Of a stretch of 64,000 bases of DNA, positions 51,089 through 61,537 are shown one piece after another. Where the stretch lies: NCBI RefSeq assembly GCF_052324685.1, contig NC_135211.1, forward strand, positions 10,755,414 to 10,819,413. The letters run 5' to 3'. A program made the position numbers and the translations under genes. How positions within the stretch are numbered: the first letter of the stretch is position 1; every line of letters starts with the position of its first letter. The stretch comes from Brachyhypopomus gauderio (Eukaryota; Chordata; Actinopteri; Gymnotiformes; Hypopomidae). The notes beneath the pieces are model-generated. The model saw only the letters and a list, made by a program, of their open reading frames with translations. It searched no databases and was not told the origin of the DNA.

Positions 51089-51888
51089 CACGTAGAGACC
51101 CAGGGAGATGGAGTTGAGAACTTCATAACAGAAGACGTGGGAGCTGAATACAGACCTTCCTTGCACCTTCGTTGCCAAACACATAGAAGTGCTGCTTTGT
51201 AGTTGTGGATTATTTTGCAGCGTTGTGAATAATGACATGAGGAAGAAGTGCCTGCATCAGCCTGTCTGAACGCTCAGCCTGTCTGTTCAGTAGACGTCTG
51301 GTTTCATGTTACTTGAATAGGTTTATACCTGGTTTTAGAGGCTTGCTTTTTAAACTTGCCTACAAGTCCAACAGGAGGCGCTCTTCCTGCTCACCTTCTG
51401 CAGACACCTGCTTCATGACGAAGACAGAAGACTGACAGCTCGTTGTGACAGCTGCTGTGCGAAAAGCATGTCAGTTTTATTTTTATTTTGAAAATGTAAT
51501 TTCAAATTTGAAAGATTTTTAATGAACATTGGGTCCCTGTAAATGCAATCTTTTAAATCCAAATTAATGTTCTGTTTACCTTTACAAAACTCTGACTCCA
51601 GTTTTCTTATGAGAACTTTGAATATGTTTAAAAGAAGCACAGATTTGGAATGTGAATCTTAAGAACAGCTTTGGTTTCAGTTTTGTTCGAAAAGCATCTA
51701 CATGAAACATAGCAAATGATGTACAAGTGTGTATATTTGAGTTTTTATCTACATAATCAGAACCTTTTCAGCTGGTTTTTTGTGTGTTGGCTGCTATGTA
51801 ATTCATGAACAAACATAGTAGGTTAGATTTACCTAATATTTAAAGAAAAGATTGTATAGTCTATTTGTTTTGTAACAGGTTTTCTGTA

Positions 51889-51894
51889 AATAAA
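51889..51894 (+). promoter_or_regulatory. atxn7: AATAAA polyadenylation signal, atxn7
   Basis: Hexamer in an AT-rich end region after atxn7 and just before the mobile-element nest. Confidence 0.55.
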
Positions 51895-52052
51895 AGTAAT
51901 TTATACAGTTATTTATAAAAAAAAGAAGCACCCGGTTCTCGTCCTTATTTTGACATGCTTCTTGAACAAATTAACACAAACTACACCAAAGGGGGGAAAA
52001 AAACAACAACTTGAATTCCATCGGGGGGAATAGAAAATGTGTGGAAATGCAG

Positions 52053-52835
52053 AATAGACCAGGGGTGACCAATACGTTGATCGCGATCTACTGGTCGATC
52101 GCAAAGGAAGTGTGGGTAGATCGCATGACATTAAAAAGTAGGGGATGAATGACAGGCTATTGTCCATCTGCACTGACATTTGTCTTTTGATTGACATACA
52201 GGGTAGCCAATCTGACCTCTGAACTTCTGACCACCTACGCATGCGCGTTAAGCCGCGCTAATTTGTTACTTTGCTGCGTATGTAACGGGTGTGTGTGTCG
52301 TGAGTCCTGTGATCGTCATCTACACAGTCTTGACACACCCGTAATACTTCTGTGCTGTGTTCTGGGTGTCCGTAGTAAGCAAAGGGGAAGAATGAACTCG
52401 GAGGCTATCAGTGCTGGTAACTATTGCTGCTTTACTTCAAGGATCTCCTCTCAGCTCGTAACCCACGGACTGAGTTACCGTTACTTTAAGGACAGTGTAC
52501 ATAGTTCTCTTCAGATTAGAGGAATGGAATACCATTTAACACAAAATATAATTGATGCAAATGCCCAACTAAAAGGAACACAGTATGAACTAATACAATA
52601 CACCACTTATGAGACAACACAGAGTTTTAACATATCTGTACGCAAAGAAATAATAAACAATCATTGAAGACGATGTGTACAGCGAGTTTTTTCCACACAA
52701 GCGAGCCATCGGCAGACACACTCATGTACCGAGGCCTACAGCTCCCTCCTAGCAGATAACGCACATGGAAAATTAGCTCGAGCACATGTCCGACAGAAAA
52801 ACTAGAAAAGCAGCGCTTTCCCCTCTATTTACTGA
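52053..52835. mobile_element. probable hAT-related fragment
   Basis: Begins CAGGGGTGACCAATACG followed by GATCGCGATCTACTGGTCGA, the start of a known type of fish hAT element. No matching right end was found before the LINE at 52838, so it is truncated or interrupted. Confidence 0.4.
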
Positions 52836-53217
52836 TAATAATAATAATAATACATTTTATTTAGTATAGCGCTTTTCAGGACACCCAAAGACGCTTTACA
52901 GTACAAAATTATAAGCAGCATAATGACTGTACAATACATTACAATATAGAACAACATTATAAGAAACAAAGAGAATTAATACTAGATAAAACAAATAAGA
53001 AAAAGATAAATGTGTAGCATCATAAATTAAAAGCGGATCTGAAGAGGTGAGTTTTTAAAAGAGATTTAAAAGTGGAAAGGTCAGAAGAATCACGGTTGTG
53101 TTTGGGGAGAGAGTTCCATAGAGTGGGTGCAGACACTGAAATGGCCCTATCACCCCAGGTACATTTGGTCCTGGACAAAACGTATGTATGACATATGGTA
53201 TGGACAAAAGGTTTGCA

Positions 53218-53991
53218 TCAGAGGAGCGAAGAGACCCGAGAGGGAGTATAGTGATGGAGCAGATTATTGATGTAGGGAGGTGCCTGATTATGGAGAGCTT
53301 TATAAGTAAATAAAATAATTTTATATTGAATACGTTGTGTGACAGGGAGCCAGTGTAGTTGTTGAAGAACAGGTGTGATGTGTTCACGGGAGCGTGACTG
53401 GGTGAGAAGACGTGCAGCTGAGTTCTGAATGTACTGAAGTTTATTTAGGATTTTGTTTGGTGTACCATAGAAAATGCTATTACAATAGTCAATTCGTGAC
53501 GTAATAAAAGCATGGATCAGAGTTTCAGCAGCAGAGAAATTGAGTGATGGACGAAGGCGAGCAATATATAAATGAAAAAAAGCAGTTTTAGTGACTTGCT
53601 TTATATGCTGTTCAAATGATAAATGACTGTCAAAAATAACACCAAGATTACGGATGTGTGAGGAAGGGTACAATGTAGAGTTGTCTATGGTCAAGCAGAT
53701 GTTTTGTATGTTTTTTGTGAGGGATTTGGGACCTATTACGACCATGTCAGATTTATCACAATTTAATTTGAGAAAGTTGGTTTCCATCCATAATTTTATT
53801 TCAGTGAGGCAATTTGACAGTGTGGCAAGAGTTATAGTGGAGACTGATTTGGTGGAAATATAAAGCTGAATATCATCGGCATAGCAGTGGAAATGTAGAC
53901 CATGTTTCCGTATGATGTCACCTAAGGGGAGCATGTAAAGAACAAACAGAAGAGGACCAAGGACAGAACCCTGGGGAACACCTTGGGACAA
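53218..53991 (-). pseudogene. LINE reverse transcriptase, palm to C-term
   Basis: Frame of 257 residues: SQGVPQGSVLGPLLF, then the catalytic HCYADDIQLY at about residue 35-44, then SHIRNLGVIFDSHLSFEQHI and SRIDYCNSIFYG. YADD is the two-Asp metal-binding box of reverse transcriptases. The C-terminal part matches LHWLPVTQRIQYKI, usual in L2-clade elements. Confidence 0.85.
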
Positions 53992-54268
53992 TAGAGCAAT
54001 ATGTGATCTGCAGTTGTTGATACATACAAACTGTTCACGGTTTGTGAGATATGATCTTAGCCATGCAAGGGCAGTACCAGTGATGTTGGTAGAGAATTAT
54101 AGGTGAGAAAGAAGAACAGAGTGGTTAATAGTGTCAAAGGCCGCAGTTAAATCGAGGAGAATGAGAATACTAAGATTTCCAGAATCAGAGGAAAGAAGAA
54201 GGTTGTTTGTAACCTTGATAAAGGCTGATTCGGTGCTGTGTTGGGAGCGAAAACCGGACTGAAATAGT

Positions 54269-54676
54269 TCAAACACTATGTGACATTAAGTAATAATTAA
54301 GCTGAGAGGCAACTACCCGTTCTAATATTTTAGATAGAAATGGAAGATTAGAAATATGGCGAAAATTACTCAAGTTATCTGAATCCAGCCCTGGTTTCTT
54401 AAGGACTGGAGTGAGAGCAGCAATTTTAAGGGACTGAGGTACTGAACCAGAACAAAGGGAAGAGTTTATTATATCTGATACAACTGATAATATAACTGGA
54501 AAACAATCCTTGACCAGTTTTGTTGGAGCAGGATCAAGAATACAGGTAGAGCTTCGTATTTTTGTCATGATCTCAGACAGCTCAGCCTGAGATACAGGTA
54601 AGAACTGGGAGAGAGACTGAGTGGTAGATTGAAGTGTGATCAACGGAAGGACAGGAGGAACAGAAGGGATGTTCAA
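54269..54676 (-). pseudogene. LINE reverse transcriptase, N-terminal part
   Basis: Frame with SSTCILDPAPTKLVKDCF and KIAALTPVLKKPGLDSDNLS, the fingers region of the same element. Separated from the palm frame by a disrupted stretch (53992-54268) that translates to degraded RT. Confidence 0.8.
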
Positions 54677-54710
54677 GGAACTGTAGATAGTCTCAATCCT
54701 TGTCTGGAAG

Positions 54711-54856
54711 CAGGGCCGGAGTGGGCCCCCTTTTCAGCCCGGGAGTTTAGTGCCCAAATCCGGCCCAAAATTATTTTTCCCTCCCAATTGGCCCAAACTA
54801 AAGATTGACATGAGCCGGCCCATCGGGAATCCTCCCGATTAGCCACTCAGGCTCTG
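54711..54856. mobile_element. hAT MITE (146 bp) inside the LINE
   Basis: Ends CAGGGCCGGAGTGGGCC and GGCCACTC-like right end AGCCACTCAGGCTCTG are imperfect inverted repeats. Flanking 8-bp duplications are TCTGGAAG (54703-54710) and TCTAGAAG (54857-54864), with one mismatch. Confidence 0.85.
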
Positions 54857-54857
54857 T

Positions 54858-55595
54858 CTAGAAGAATGACATGAATGAGTTGCATTTACCAACTGTAAAT
54901 GTATTTGAGATATTATCTATTGGTTTGAGAGGTTTGTTTATTGTAGAAAAAAGGTCTTTGGGACTAGTAGAATCAGCATGAATAAGGTCAGAATAATATG
55001 TAGTCCGGGCTATATTGAGAGCATCTTTATAGAGTTTAAGATAACTAGAGTAAGCCTGATGATGTACTGTTAGGCCAGATTTCTTATAAAGTCTCTCAAG
55101 CTGGCGCTTTCGAATTTTCATTTGACGAAGCTCTGGTGTGTACCAAGGTGAAGAGTGGGTAAATGAAACCTCTTTGGTTTTAAGGGGAGCCAGCTGATCA
55201 AGACAGGACGAAAAAGTGTCATTATAATAATCAAGAAGAACTGATGGATTATTAGATGAGGTAGGGGAGACAGACATATGACTGATTAGAGAGTCTGAGA
55301 GAGCAGAAGGGAAGATTTGTTTAAGATTCCGGTATGAAATTTTACGTTTAGATTTAATAATAGGTGAAGGAATGTCAATATCAAATGTGACTGTCAGATG
55401 ACACGAAACACCAAGTTGATGGTTGGAGAGCTGGTTGATTATGACACCTGTTGAGCAGACAAGGTCCAAAGTATGGCCTTTAGTGAGAGTTGGAAATTTA
55501 ACATGCTGCGTAAAGTTAAAACATTGTATGAGATCCAGAAACTCAACAGCAAACTTACAGTCTGGTTCATCAATATGAATATTAAAATCACCCAT
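54858..55595 (-). pseudogene. LINE endonuclease C-term and linker
   Basis: Begins MGDFNIHIDEPD (the endonuclease GDFN box), then GHTLDLVCSTG and HLTVTFDID. It continues into an RT linker with SPWYTPELRQMKIRKRQLER. The frame ends at the MITE. Confidence 0.85.
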
Positions 55596-55746
55596 AACAA
55601 GAACAGAAGAGGACAGTGCACTTAGATGAGTGAGAAAGTCAGAGAAGTCAGCTAGAAAGGAAGCGTTAGGCTTGGGAGGTCGGTAGATAAGAGCAATAAC
55701 CAGAGGAGTACAGCCGGACAGTTTAAAGGCAAGGTGTTCAAATTTT

Positions 55747-56565
55747 TACATTTACATTTATGGCATTTAGCAGACGCTCTTATCCAGAGCGACTTACAAA
55801 AGTGCTATGTAGTTGCTTGGAATCTCCAAGGTAGAATAGATAGTCCTGAACACAAGGTACTCTAAGCTGGAAAAACCACTAGACGAAAGTCAAATGATAC
55901 CTAACAATTATACCTGAATATACACATCCCCTGAGGAAAAAGACAGTAAACAATTCCTATAACCCAATTATGTACAATACCTGAGGAAAGAGACGATAAA
56001 GTACAATAGACAAAGCATAATTATGCAAAGTGCACTTGAAAGAGGTGGGTCTTCAGTCGGCGTCTGAAGACAGCAAGTGACTCCGATGTTCGGACACACA
56101 AGGGAAGTTCATTCCACCACCTTGGAGCCAGGACAGAGAAAAGTCTGGATGCTTGTCTCCCATGTGTCCTGGATGATGGAGGGTCAAGACGAGACATACT
56201 TGAGGCGCGGAGGGCTCTAGGTATGCATCTGGGTTTTACCATGGCCATCAAGTAAGGAGGAGCTGGACCATTCTTTGCTTTGTAGGCCAGCACCAGGGTT
56301 TTATATTTGATGCGGGCAGCTACCGGAAGCCAGTGGAGGGAGGACAGCAAGGGAGTGACATGGCTGAACTTGGGAAGGTTGAAGACCAACCGAGCTGCAG
56401 CGTTCTGGATCAGTTGCAGGGGTTTGATGGCATGCATAGGAAGACCAGCCAGTAGGGAGTTGCAGTAGTCCAGTCTTGAGATAACAAGGGACTGGACAAG
56501 GACCTGAGTGGCCTCCCTAGAGAGAAATGGCCGAATCCTCCGAATGTTGTGAAGGGCAAATGAGA
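55747..56565 (-). mobile_element. 5'-truncated L2 fragment inside the LINE
   Basis: Carries its own 3' tail (CATTTATGGCATTTAGCAGA, CGCTCTTATCCAGAGCGACT) and an RT C-terminus: SRLDYCNSLLAGLPMHAIKP, SLHWLPVAARIKYKTLVLAY, RWWNELPLCVR. The host LINE endonuclease resumes on both sides (AALSF before, EHLAFKLSG after). The insertion is therefore younger than the host. Confidence 0.85.
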
Positions 56566-56574
56566 GGGCAGCAG

Positions 56575-57070
56575 GAATAGAAATTGACGTAGTTTTAATA
56601 TCAGTCCGATGGATTACAGCAACACCACCTCCTCGCCATTCCGTACGAGGTTTATCCATATATGAATACCCCATAGGAGTTGCCAGGTTTAATAGGTAAT
56701 AGTCCAAAGGTTTTTGCCCTATTTCAGTGAGACTAAGAAAATCAATTTTACTGTCATATATAAAATCATTTAAGACAAGGCTTTTAGTGTTTAGTGACCG
56801 AATATTAAGCAAAGCCATTTTCAAGTTATAATGCTGTACGGTTTTTTGTGATGACCGTAGGAGAGGACGAAGATTTGCAGAATTTGCAGACGTCTTGTGA
56901 TGTCGACGTAGAGAAGCAGGCGTACAGTATGACCAAATTGATGGAATAATATTTGGAGATGCCACGTTAGAAGTAATCCAGCGGCCAAGAGCCCTGTTTG
57001 GAGGTGGCCGTTGGCAGCCATTACAGTCAGTGAAATCCAAATGTAGCAAAGTAACAGGCAGGGCTCTCAA
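56575..57070 (-). pseudogene. LINE endonuclease N-term
   Basis: Translation KMALLNIRSLNTKSLVLNDF, IDFLSLTEIGQKPLD and GGVAVIHR are the N-terminal boxes of an APE-type endonuclease. It runs directly into the nested L2 fragment, so the frame 56021-57070 is a chimera of two elements. Confidence 0.8.
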
Positions 57071-57450
57071 GTCTCACGCATTGAGCGTGTGACACACGCA
57101 TTTGACCGTCTTCACACGCCACACTTCCGATTTCACACGGCGAGAAAAAAAAATCTAGTTTATTTACCTCTGATCCATATGTCGCCCTCCACTGGCGATC
57201 GATCGCGATATACAAACCCCAACCGAACTCTGTTTCATATAAGTTTTTACTCTTATATAACAAACATAAAATATGCGTCACACAGTATTTCGAATGATTT
57301 AACATCAAACTAGTTTTAGAGTTATTTCAGGCCTTACAAAACACCTTTATATGGAGAACATGAAAAAACACGGACCTCCTCTCAGCTCGTAACCCGCGGA
57401 CTGAGAGGCTAAGTGGAAAAGCAGTTGCATCTAGCTTTCTCTTAAAGAGA
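57058..57450. mobile_element. possible hAT-like fragment
   Basis: Starts CAGGGCTCTCAAGTCTCACG, like the end of a hAT family, then CACACG-rich sequence. No matching right end or duplication was found. CCTCTCAGCTCGTAACCC at 57376 repeats sequence at 52446. Confidence 0.35.
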
Positions 57451-57649
57451 CAGTACAGGTATTAGACAAACCTGGTCTGAAATGAAATTATGATGTTGCA
57501 GTGCGTTTACCAGGATTTGGTGGAGTTTCATCACATTGTAGTGTAGTTTAGTAGTGTTACTTTTGATTGGGTTACATTCACCCCTCCTGAAATCCACAAA
57601 TATCCTGATAAATTGAATGGAGCACTGACCACAAACCAGCAAGAGACTA
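57451..57649. other. unassigned sequence
   Basis: AT-rich stretch between mobile-element pieces. Nothing recognised. Confidence 0.35.
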
Positions 57650-58010
57650 GTAAGATAAGATAGACTTTTATTATCCCACATGGGGAAATTGTGGTGTTAC
57701 AGCAGCTTAGAGAGCATACAAAAAACGAGTTAGAAAAAATTACTTCGCAAGTTTAAAGAATATTGCACAAAGTTCCGATAAATTATAATGGGTTACGAAA
57801 AAAGAAAATTGTATACATTATTTACAAATTAGTCTTCTGTTTATGTTTTGGGGCAGTGCTGGTTGTATAGTCTGACAGCAGAAGGAAGAAATGAGCTTCG
57901 ATGTCTTTCCTTTGAGCAACGTGGATGGAGAAGTCTGTTGCTGAAAGAGCTGCCATGAACATGACAGTGCAAGTAAAAGTGAAGACCTAGTTCACGTCGA
58001 CTTAATAGTC
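57650..58010 (-). mobile_element. LINE 3' fragment (other family)
   Basis: The minus strand ends with CCCCATGTGGGATAATAAAA followed by a TATCTTATCTTA tail. Upstream it encodes RLLHPRCSKERHRSSFLPSA and VRLYNQH, the usual end of a fish non-LTR ORF. 5'-truncated. Confidence 0.65.
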
Positions 58011-58474
58011 ACCCCCTACAAGGGTTAGGAGAAGATCGAGATTGATCAGGTCACGAGATCCCCTCAGAACAGTATGATGCCTGTTACACCACACCAGACT
58101 TGGCTCTACTAATCATAAGTCACCTTACTTATGGACAAGAAAAAAAGAGAATGTCACCTACTTGAGGATAACCCATTTAAATAATCAAAATCAGATTAAT
58201 AACTAAACACAAAATGCTTGCTCTTCTGCAAGGGTTTCTGAACCATTGAGTCAATTAATCTATTAACAGACTTTACCAGTCTACGTGTTCTTATAGAACA
58301 CTTTATCTGTGGAACTGAATCAGTGGGAACGGAGTCATCTGGTAAGGCTGAAGTGTCTGGGTATGCATGCATGTTGACACCTGTATCTGCGGCTACAGCA
58401 GAAAGTCTGGACAGGGTCGAGCTCCCATGAGACCAGATGCTGGATCATCCATGCTGGTTGTAACTGAATGATTT
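58011..58474. other. sequence 3' of the gypsy element; LTR not delimited
   Basis: Expected to include the gypsy 3' LTR, but with no second LTR in the window its limits cannot be set. Confidence 0.3.
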
Positions 58475-58819
58475 TCAAAAGGTGAAGTGAAACTCAGACA
58501 TCCCACATGGCGTCTCACCAGTACCATCTTGTGAGTTACGCGTCACGGTCAGATCGGATGAATCTGATTCAGGACCTGAGAATGAAACATCACCACTTTC
58601 TTCCAGGACTGAATCGCCACCAGAGTCATCTTGATCAGCATTCTGAGCATCCTGGAGCTGGACAGGTAAAGGCAAGAAATTGACTTCCAACAGTAAATTC
58701 CGGTGTACGACCCTCATTCGTCCAGAAACATCCTTGACCCGGTATACATGAATGTCAGGATTAACTCCAACGACTCTACACTCCATCTTCCCATTTATCA
58801 GCCAATTTGTTCTTACCAC
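58475..58819 (-). pseudogene. gypsy integrase C-terminal domain
   Basis: Frame with GKMECRVVGVNPDIHVYRVK and VVHRNLLLEVNFLPL, a typical beta-barrel-like integrase C-terminus, then an acidic tail. Confidence 0.75.
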
Positions 58820-59216
58820 GCTCAGTCCTATTAGCTACCAGGACATGGTCACCTAGTTTGAGAGAGATGGTGTGTGATTTTGCGACGCCTGCTAGGCGGA
58901 GGAGCTCTGCTATCAGGTTACTCTCAAAGTTCGTGCCCTGATCTGAATGGATTCTCTCAGGAAACCCATAAACACAGAAAACATTGTCCCATAACTTTTT
59001 AGCAACCTGATTGGCAGTTTGGTTGGTACAAGGAAATGCGTGGGCCAGTTTGCTGAAGTGATCCGTGACCACCAGGACACCGACGGATCGCTGTTTACTA
59101 TCTTCCGCCGACCAAAAGTCAATGCACACCATTTCCATAGGGGCAGATGTCCGTATGTTCTCTAGCTGTGCGCGTGCGGTGGGTTGGTTTTCCCAACCAC
59201 ACACCTTCGGCAGCAA
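58776..59216 (-). pseudogene. gypsy integrase core, deleted
   Basis: Contains MEMVCIDFWSAEDS (first Asp), VVTDHFSKLAHAFP and FPERIHSDQGTNFES (second Asp). It then jumps from AGVAKSHT to LKLGDHVLVANRTERGKNK. The segment that should carry the catalytic Glu (after the H-P box) is missing, so the enzyme could not work. Confidence 0.8.
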
Positions 59217-59284
59217 CGAACATATTCCCGTATGTCCCTCTCAATGTCGGGCCAGTTGAAGCGTTGCCTTGCCAGACTTAGGGT

Positions 59285-59497
59285 TCAATCGTGGCCCTGA
59301 TGACCAGCTAAGTCATGGATGCCCAACAAAGCCTTATCCTTGAGTTCTTGCGGTAACACAAACTGAAACTGCTTCTGTTTGGCAACTGGATCTTTCGACA
59401 CCCTGTATAGGATGCTATTGCGAATCTCAAGACGGTTCCACTGTTTGAACAACTTCAGGGTCGCCTCTCTGTTGTCTGGATGGCCTCTTTTTCTCAC
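59285..59497 (-). pseudogene. gypsy integrase zinc-binding N-term
   Basis: Short frame with RNSILYRVSKDPVAKQKQFQ, FVLPQELKDKALLGIHDLAG and HQGHD, the region of the HHCC finger of gypsy integrases. A frameshift separates it from the core. Confidence 0.7.
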
Positions 59498-60318
59498 TCA
59501 CGAAGGGGAACACCTTGAATGCAGCAATCAACCTGCTGACTTGACTGAAGCACCGGTTCTGAGAGCGCTGGTGAGGCGGCTTGACCATCAGCCAGTTGCT
59601 GAACAGACTGTGCCACTGAAATAGCTTTACATTCTGCGGCGAAGGACCAGTCTGAATGCACTCCGTACAAAGCGTGGACCTCTGCACTGTCAAAAGACAT
59701 TATGGATGGGGAGCTCCGCGCTGCTTGGTGGTCACAATGAACCTGGGTCTGACAGGTGATCTTAAAGACATCCTGCACCGCATGCTCTTGGATTCCACAG
59801 GCTTCATTCAAAAGCGTGTAGTAAGGCTTGGTTAGCAGGAAGGTGAGCGGATTGTTATCAGTCCAGATGGTGAACTCATGGCCCTTGAGCCAGTGACTGA
59901 ACTTCTCGCACACGCTCCACTTTAAAGCCAGGAATTCCAGACAGTGAGTTGGGTACTTCCTCTGTGCTGCGTTCAATGTCTTGCTGGCAAATGCAACCGG
60001 TCTGGCTTTGGTCTCTCCTTCCGGTACCTGCGACAGTACGGCACCGAGTCCGTCCAGAGATGTGTCGACTGAAAGTATGAAAGGCCTATCAAAATTTGGA
60101 TGTGCGAGTACAGTGCATTCCACCAGTGATTTCTTCAGTTCCTGGAAGGCTTTGGTACAATCATCCGACCAATCTGCAGGGGTAAGTTTGCGGAACGTGC
60201 CCTGGAGCTTTCGAGCCCTGCCAGCTTTTCCCCTTCTCTTTTGCCCTCCGGTCAGAACAAACAAAGGTTTGGCAATGGCGGAACACTGTGGGATAAAGTG
60301 CTGATAGTAGAACACCAT
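59494..60318 (-). pseudogene. gypsy RT end and RNase H
   Basis: Begins FYYQHFIPQCSAIAKPLFVL (RT thumb), then WSDDCTKAFQELKKSLVE and the RNase H boxes SVDTSLDGLGAVLSQ, CLEFLALKWSV and FTIWTDNNPL. Those supply the Asp, Glu and Asp of the active site. A stop at about 60358 cuts it from the preceding RT segment (FLGHIINSGGVSVDPAKVDV, 60370-60480). Confidence 0.85.
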
Positions 60319-60480
60319 GCCGAGGAAGGACTTTATCCTGCGGGCAAATGGTGTAGATCAGTCATCCTCCATCATGTTGCGCACTGCTAGCTTTGTGATG
60401 ACATCCACCTTCGCAGGGTCAACTGACACACCTCCACTGTTGATAATATGACCAAGGAACCTCACCTGCCTCTGCATGAG

Positions 60481-60505
60481 ATAACACTTACCTGGCAGGG
60501 ATGAG
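60481..60505 (+). repeat. partial extra copy of U1 5' end
   Basis: ATAACACTTACCTGGCAGGG plus ATGAG repeats, in tandem, the first 25 bp of the U1 copy that begins at 60506. Confidence 0.8.
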
Positions 60506-60669
60506 ATACTTACCTGGCAGGGGTGAGACCATGATCAGGAAGGTGGTTCGCCCAAGGTGAGGCTCAGCCATTGCACTCAGTCTGTGCTGACCCTTGCGAA
60601 TTCCCTAAATGCGGGAATATCGACTGCATAATTTCTGGTAGTGGGGGACTGCGTTTGCGCGCTGCCCTG
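60506..60669 (+). ncRNA. U1 snRNA copy, full length (probable pseudogene)
   Basis: Exactly 164 nt, the length of vertebrate U1. The 5' end ATACTTACCTGG, which pairs with 5' splice sites, is intact. Stem-loop I has CCATGATCAGGAAGGTGG (one change in the U1-70K-binding loop). Stem-loop II keeps ATTGCACTC of the U1A site. The Sm site is AATTTCTGG, and stem-loop IV is GGGGGACTGCGTTTGCGC. A few stem positions are mismatched (stem II and stem IV). It lies on the strand opposite to the surrounding gypsy element, with no recognisable snRNA proximal element upstream or 3' box downstream. I judge it a retrocopy, but a functional variant cannot be excluded. Confidence 0.88.
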
Positions 60670-60675
60670 ATATTT

Positions 60676-60935
60676 TGGGGCAGTCATGGCCTGGTGGTAG
60701 GGAACTGGACTTGTGACCGGAGGGTCGTGGGTTCGATTCCCAGACCTGAGGCCATGACTGAGGTGCCCTTGAGCAAGGCACCTAACCCCAACTGGGTTGG
60801 TTGGGCAGCTAGGGCTGCCCACCGCTCTGGGCACATGTGATCCACAGCCCCCTAGCAATCACTAGTGTGTGTGTGTGTGTGTTCTGACTGCACAGATGGG
60901 CTAAGCTGTACTGAACTGTTGACTTAGACTGGGCA
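60676..60935 (+). mobile_element. tRNA-derived SINE next to the U1 copy
   Basis: Same family as 35951: GGGGCAGTCATGGCCTGGTG, B box GGGTTCGATTCCC, core GAGGTGCCCTTGAGCAAGGC, CACAGCCCCCTAGCAATCAC, GT run and CTGACTGCACAGATGGGCTAAG. It starts only about 6 bp after the U1 end. Confidence 0.85.
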
Positions 60936-61228
60936 GTAAAACAGCTCACTGAAAGCATGGACCCTTTGAGTGGCTTGGAAGACTAACCTGCATCCGTGAG
61001 GCTATTTACCGCGGCTTTGTTCGAACAAGGCTTCCACATAATTGTCATCATCGAGGGTTTCATGAATTTCGCTCACACCGCCCCTCTCCAGATGCAAGCC
61101 AATCAGTTTAACTGCTGGCTGTGGGTTGAATCATTACTGCTGGGTGCTGGACCGTATGGAGCACTCCACATGGGACAATTCTTCTTCCAGTGGCCCGGGG
61201 ACAAGCATCTCAAGCACAGGTTTTCATG

Positions 61229-61537
61229 TCAGCAATGAGCAAGCGTGGAATCACTAGTGGCACCACATGTTCTGCAGGCTCTATTAGACACCGCTGGAGA
61301 AGTGTGACCCGGTCCGGGTGCCTGAGACTGGATCTGAGTTTGTTGCATAACCAGTTTTTCTAACAGACTCACCAAACTTTTCATGCAGTCATTGTCAGTG
61401 GCACTATGGATGGGCTGCATCTGGGCAGTGGGAGGTGGCAGGGGCATACCAGAGCCAAGTTCGTGTGCCGGTGGCAAGGAAGACTGTGTATGAACCACAT
61501 GGTCAGTGATGCTATGGTTCTGTAACTGTGCAGCATC
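61229..61537 (-). pseudogene. gypsy gag C-terminal part
   Basis: Reads AQLQNHSITDHVVHTQSSL, a Pro-rich linker, KSLVSLLEKLVMQQ and CRTCGATSDSTLAHC. After an in-frame stop it goes on with LCLRCLSPGHWKKNCP, a Cys-x2-Cys-x4-His-x4-Cys zinc knuckle (about 61185-61230). The stop falls between the two Cys clusters. Confidence 0.75.

Larger units (their letters stand above)
48037..51915 (+). other. atxn7: atxn7 3'UTR (inferred)
   Basis: About 3.9 kb from the stop to AATAAA at 51889-51894. It contains a GT/GTAT microsatellite and the CCCTAA-containing minisatellite. AT-rich blocks near 51450-51895 look like a UTR end. The end is inferred from the signal and composition. Confidence 0.5.
52838..57060 (-). 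mobile_element. L2/CR1-like LINE with nested insertions
   Basis: Minus-strand non-LTR retrotransposon. The 5' side encodes an apurinic-type endonuclease (NIRSLNTKSLVLNDFI, then MGDFNIHI), and the middle and 3' parts encode reverse transcriptase. The 3' end is an AATAAT-type simple repeat at about 52838-52860, with GCGCTTTTCAGGACACCCAA next to it. It is split by a second LINE fragment (55747-56565) and a MITE (54711-54856). Stops and frame changes show it is inactive. Confidence 0.8.

Noticed and set aside
52191..52667. 158-codon plus-strand frame
   Set aside because: Lies in hAT-related and unassigned repeat sequence and shows no recognised domain.
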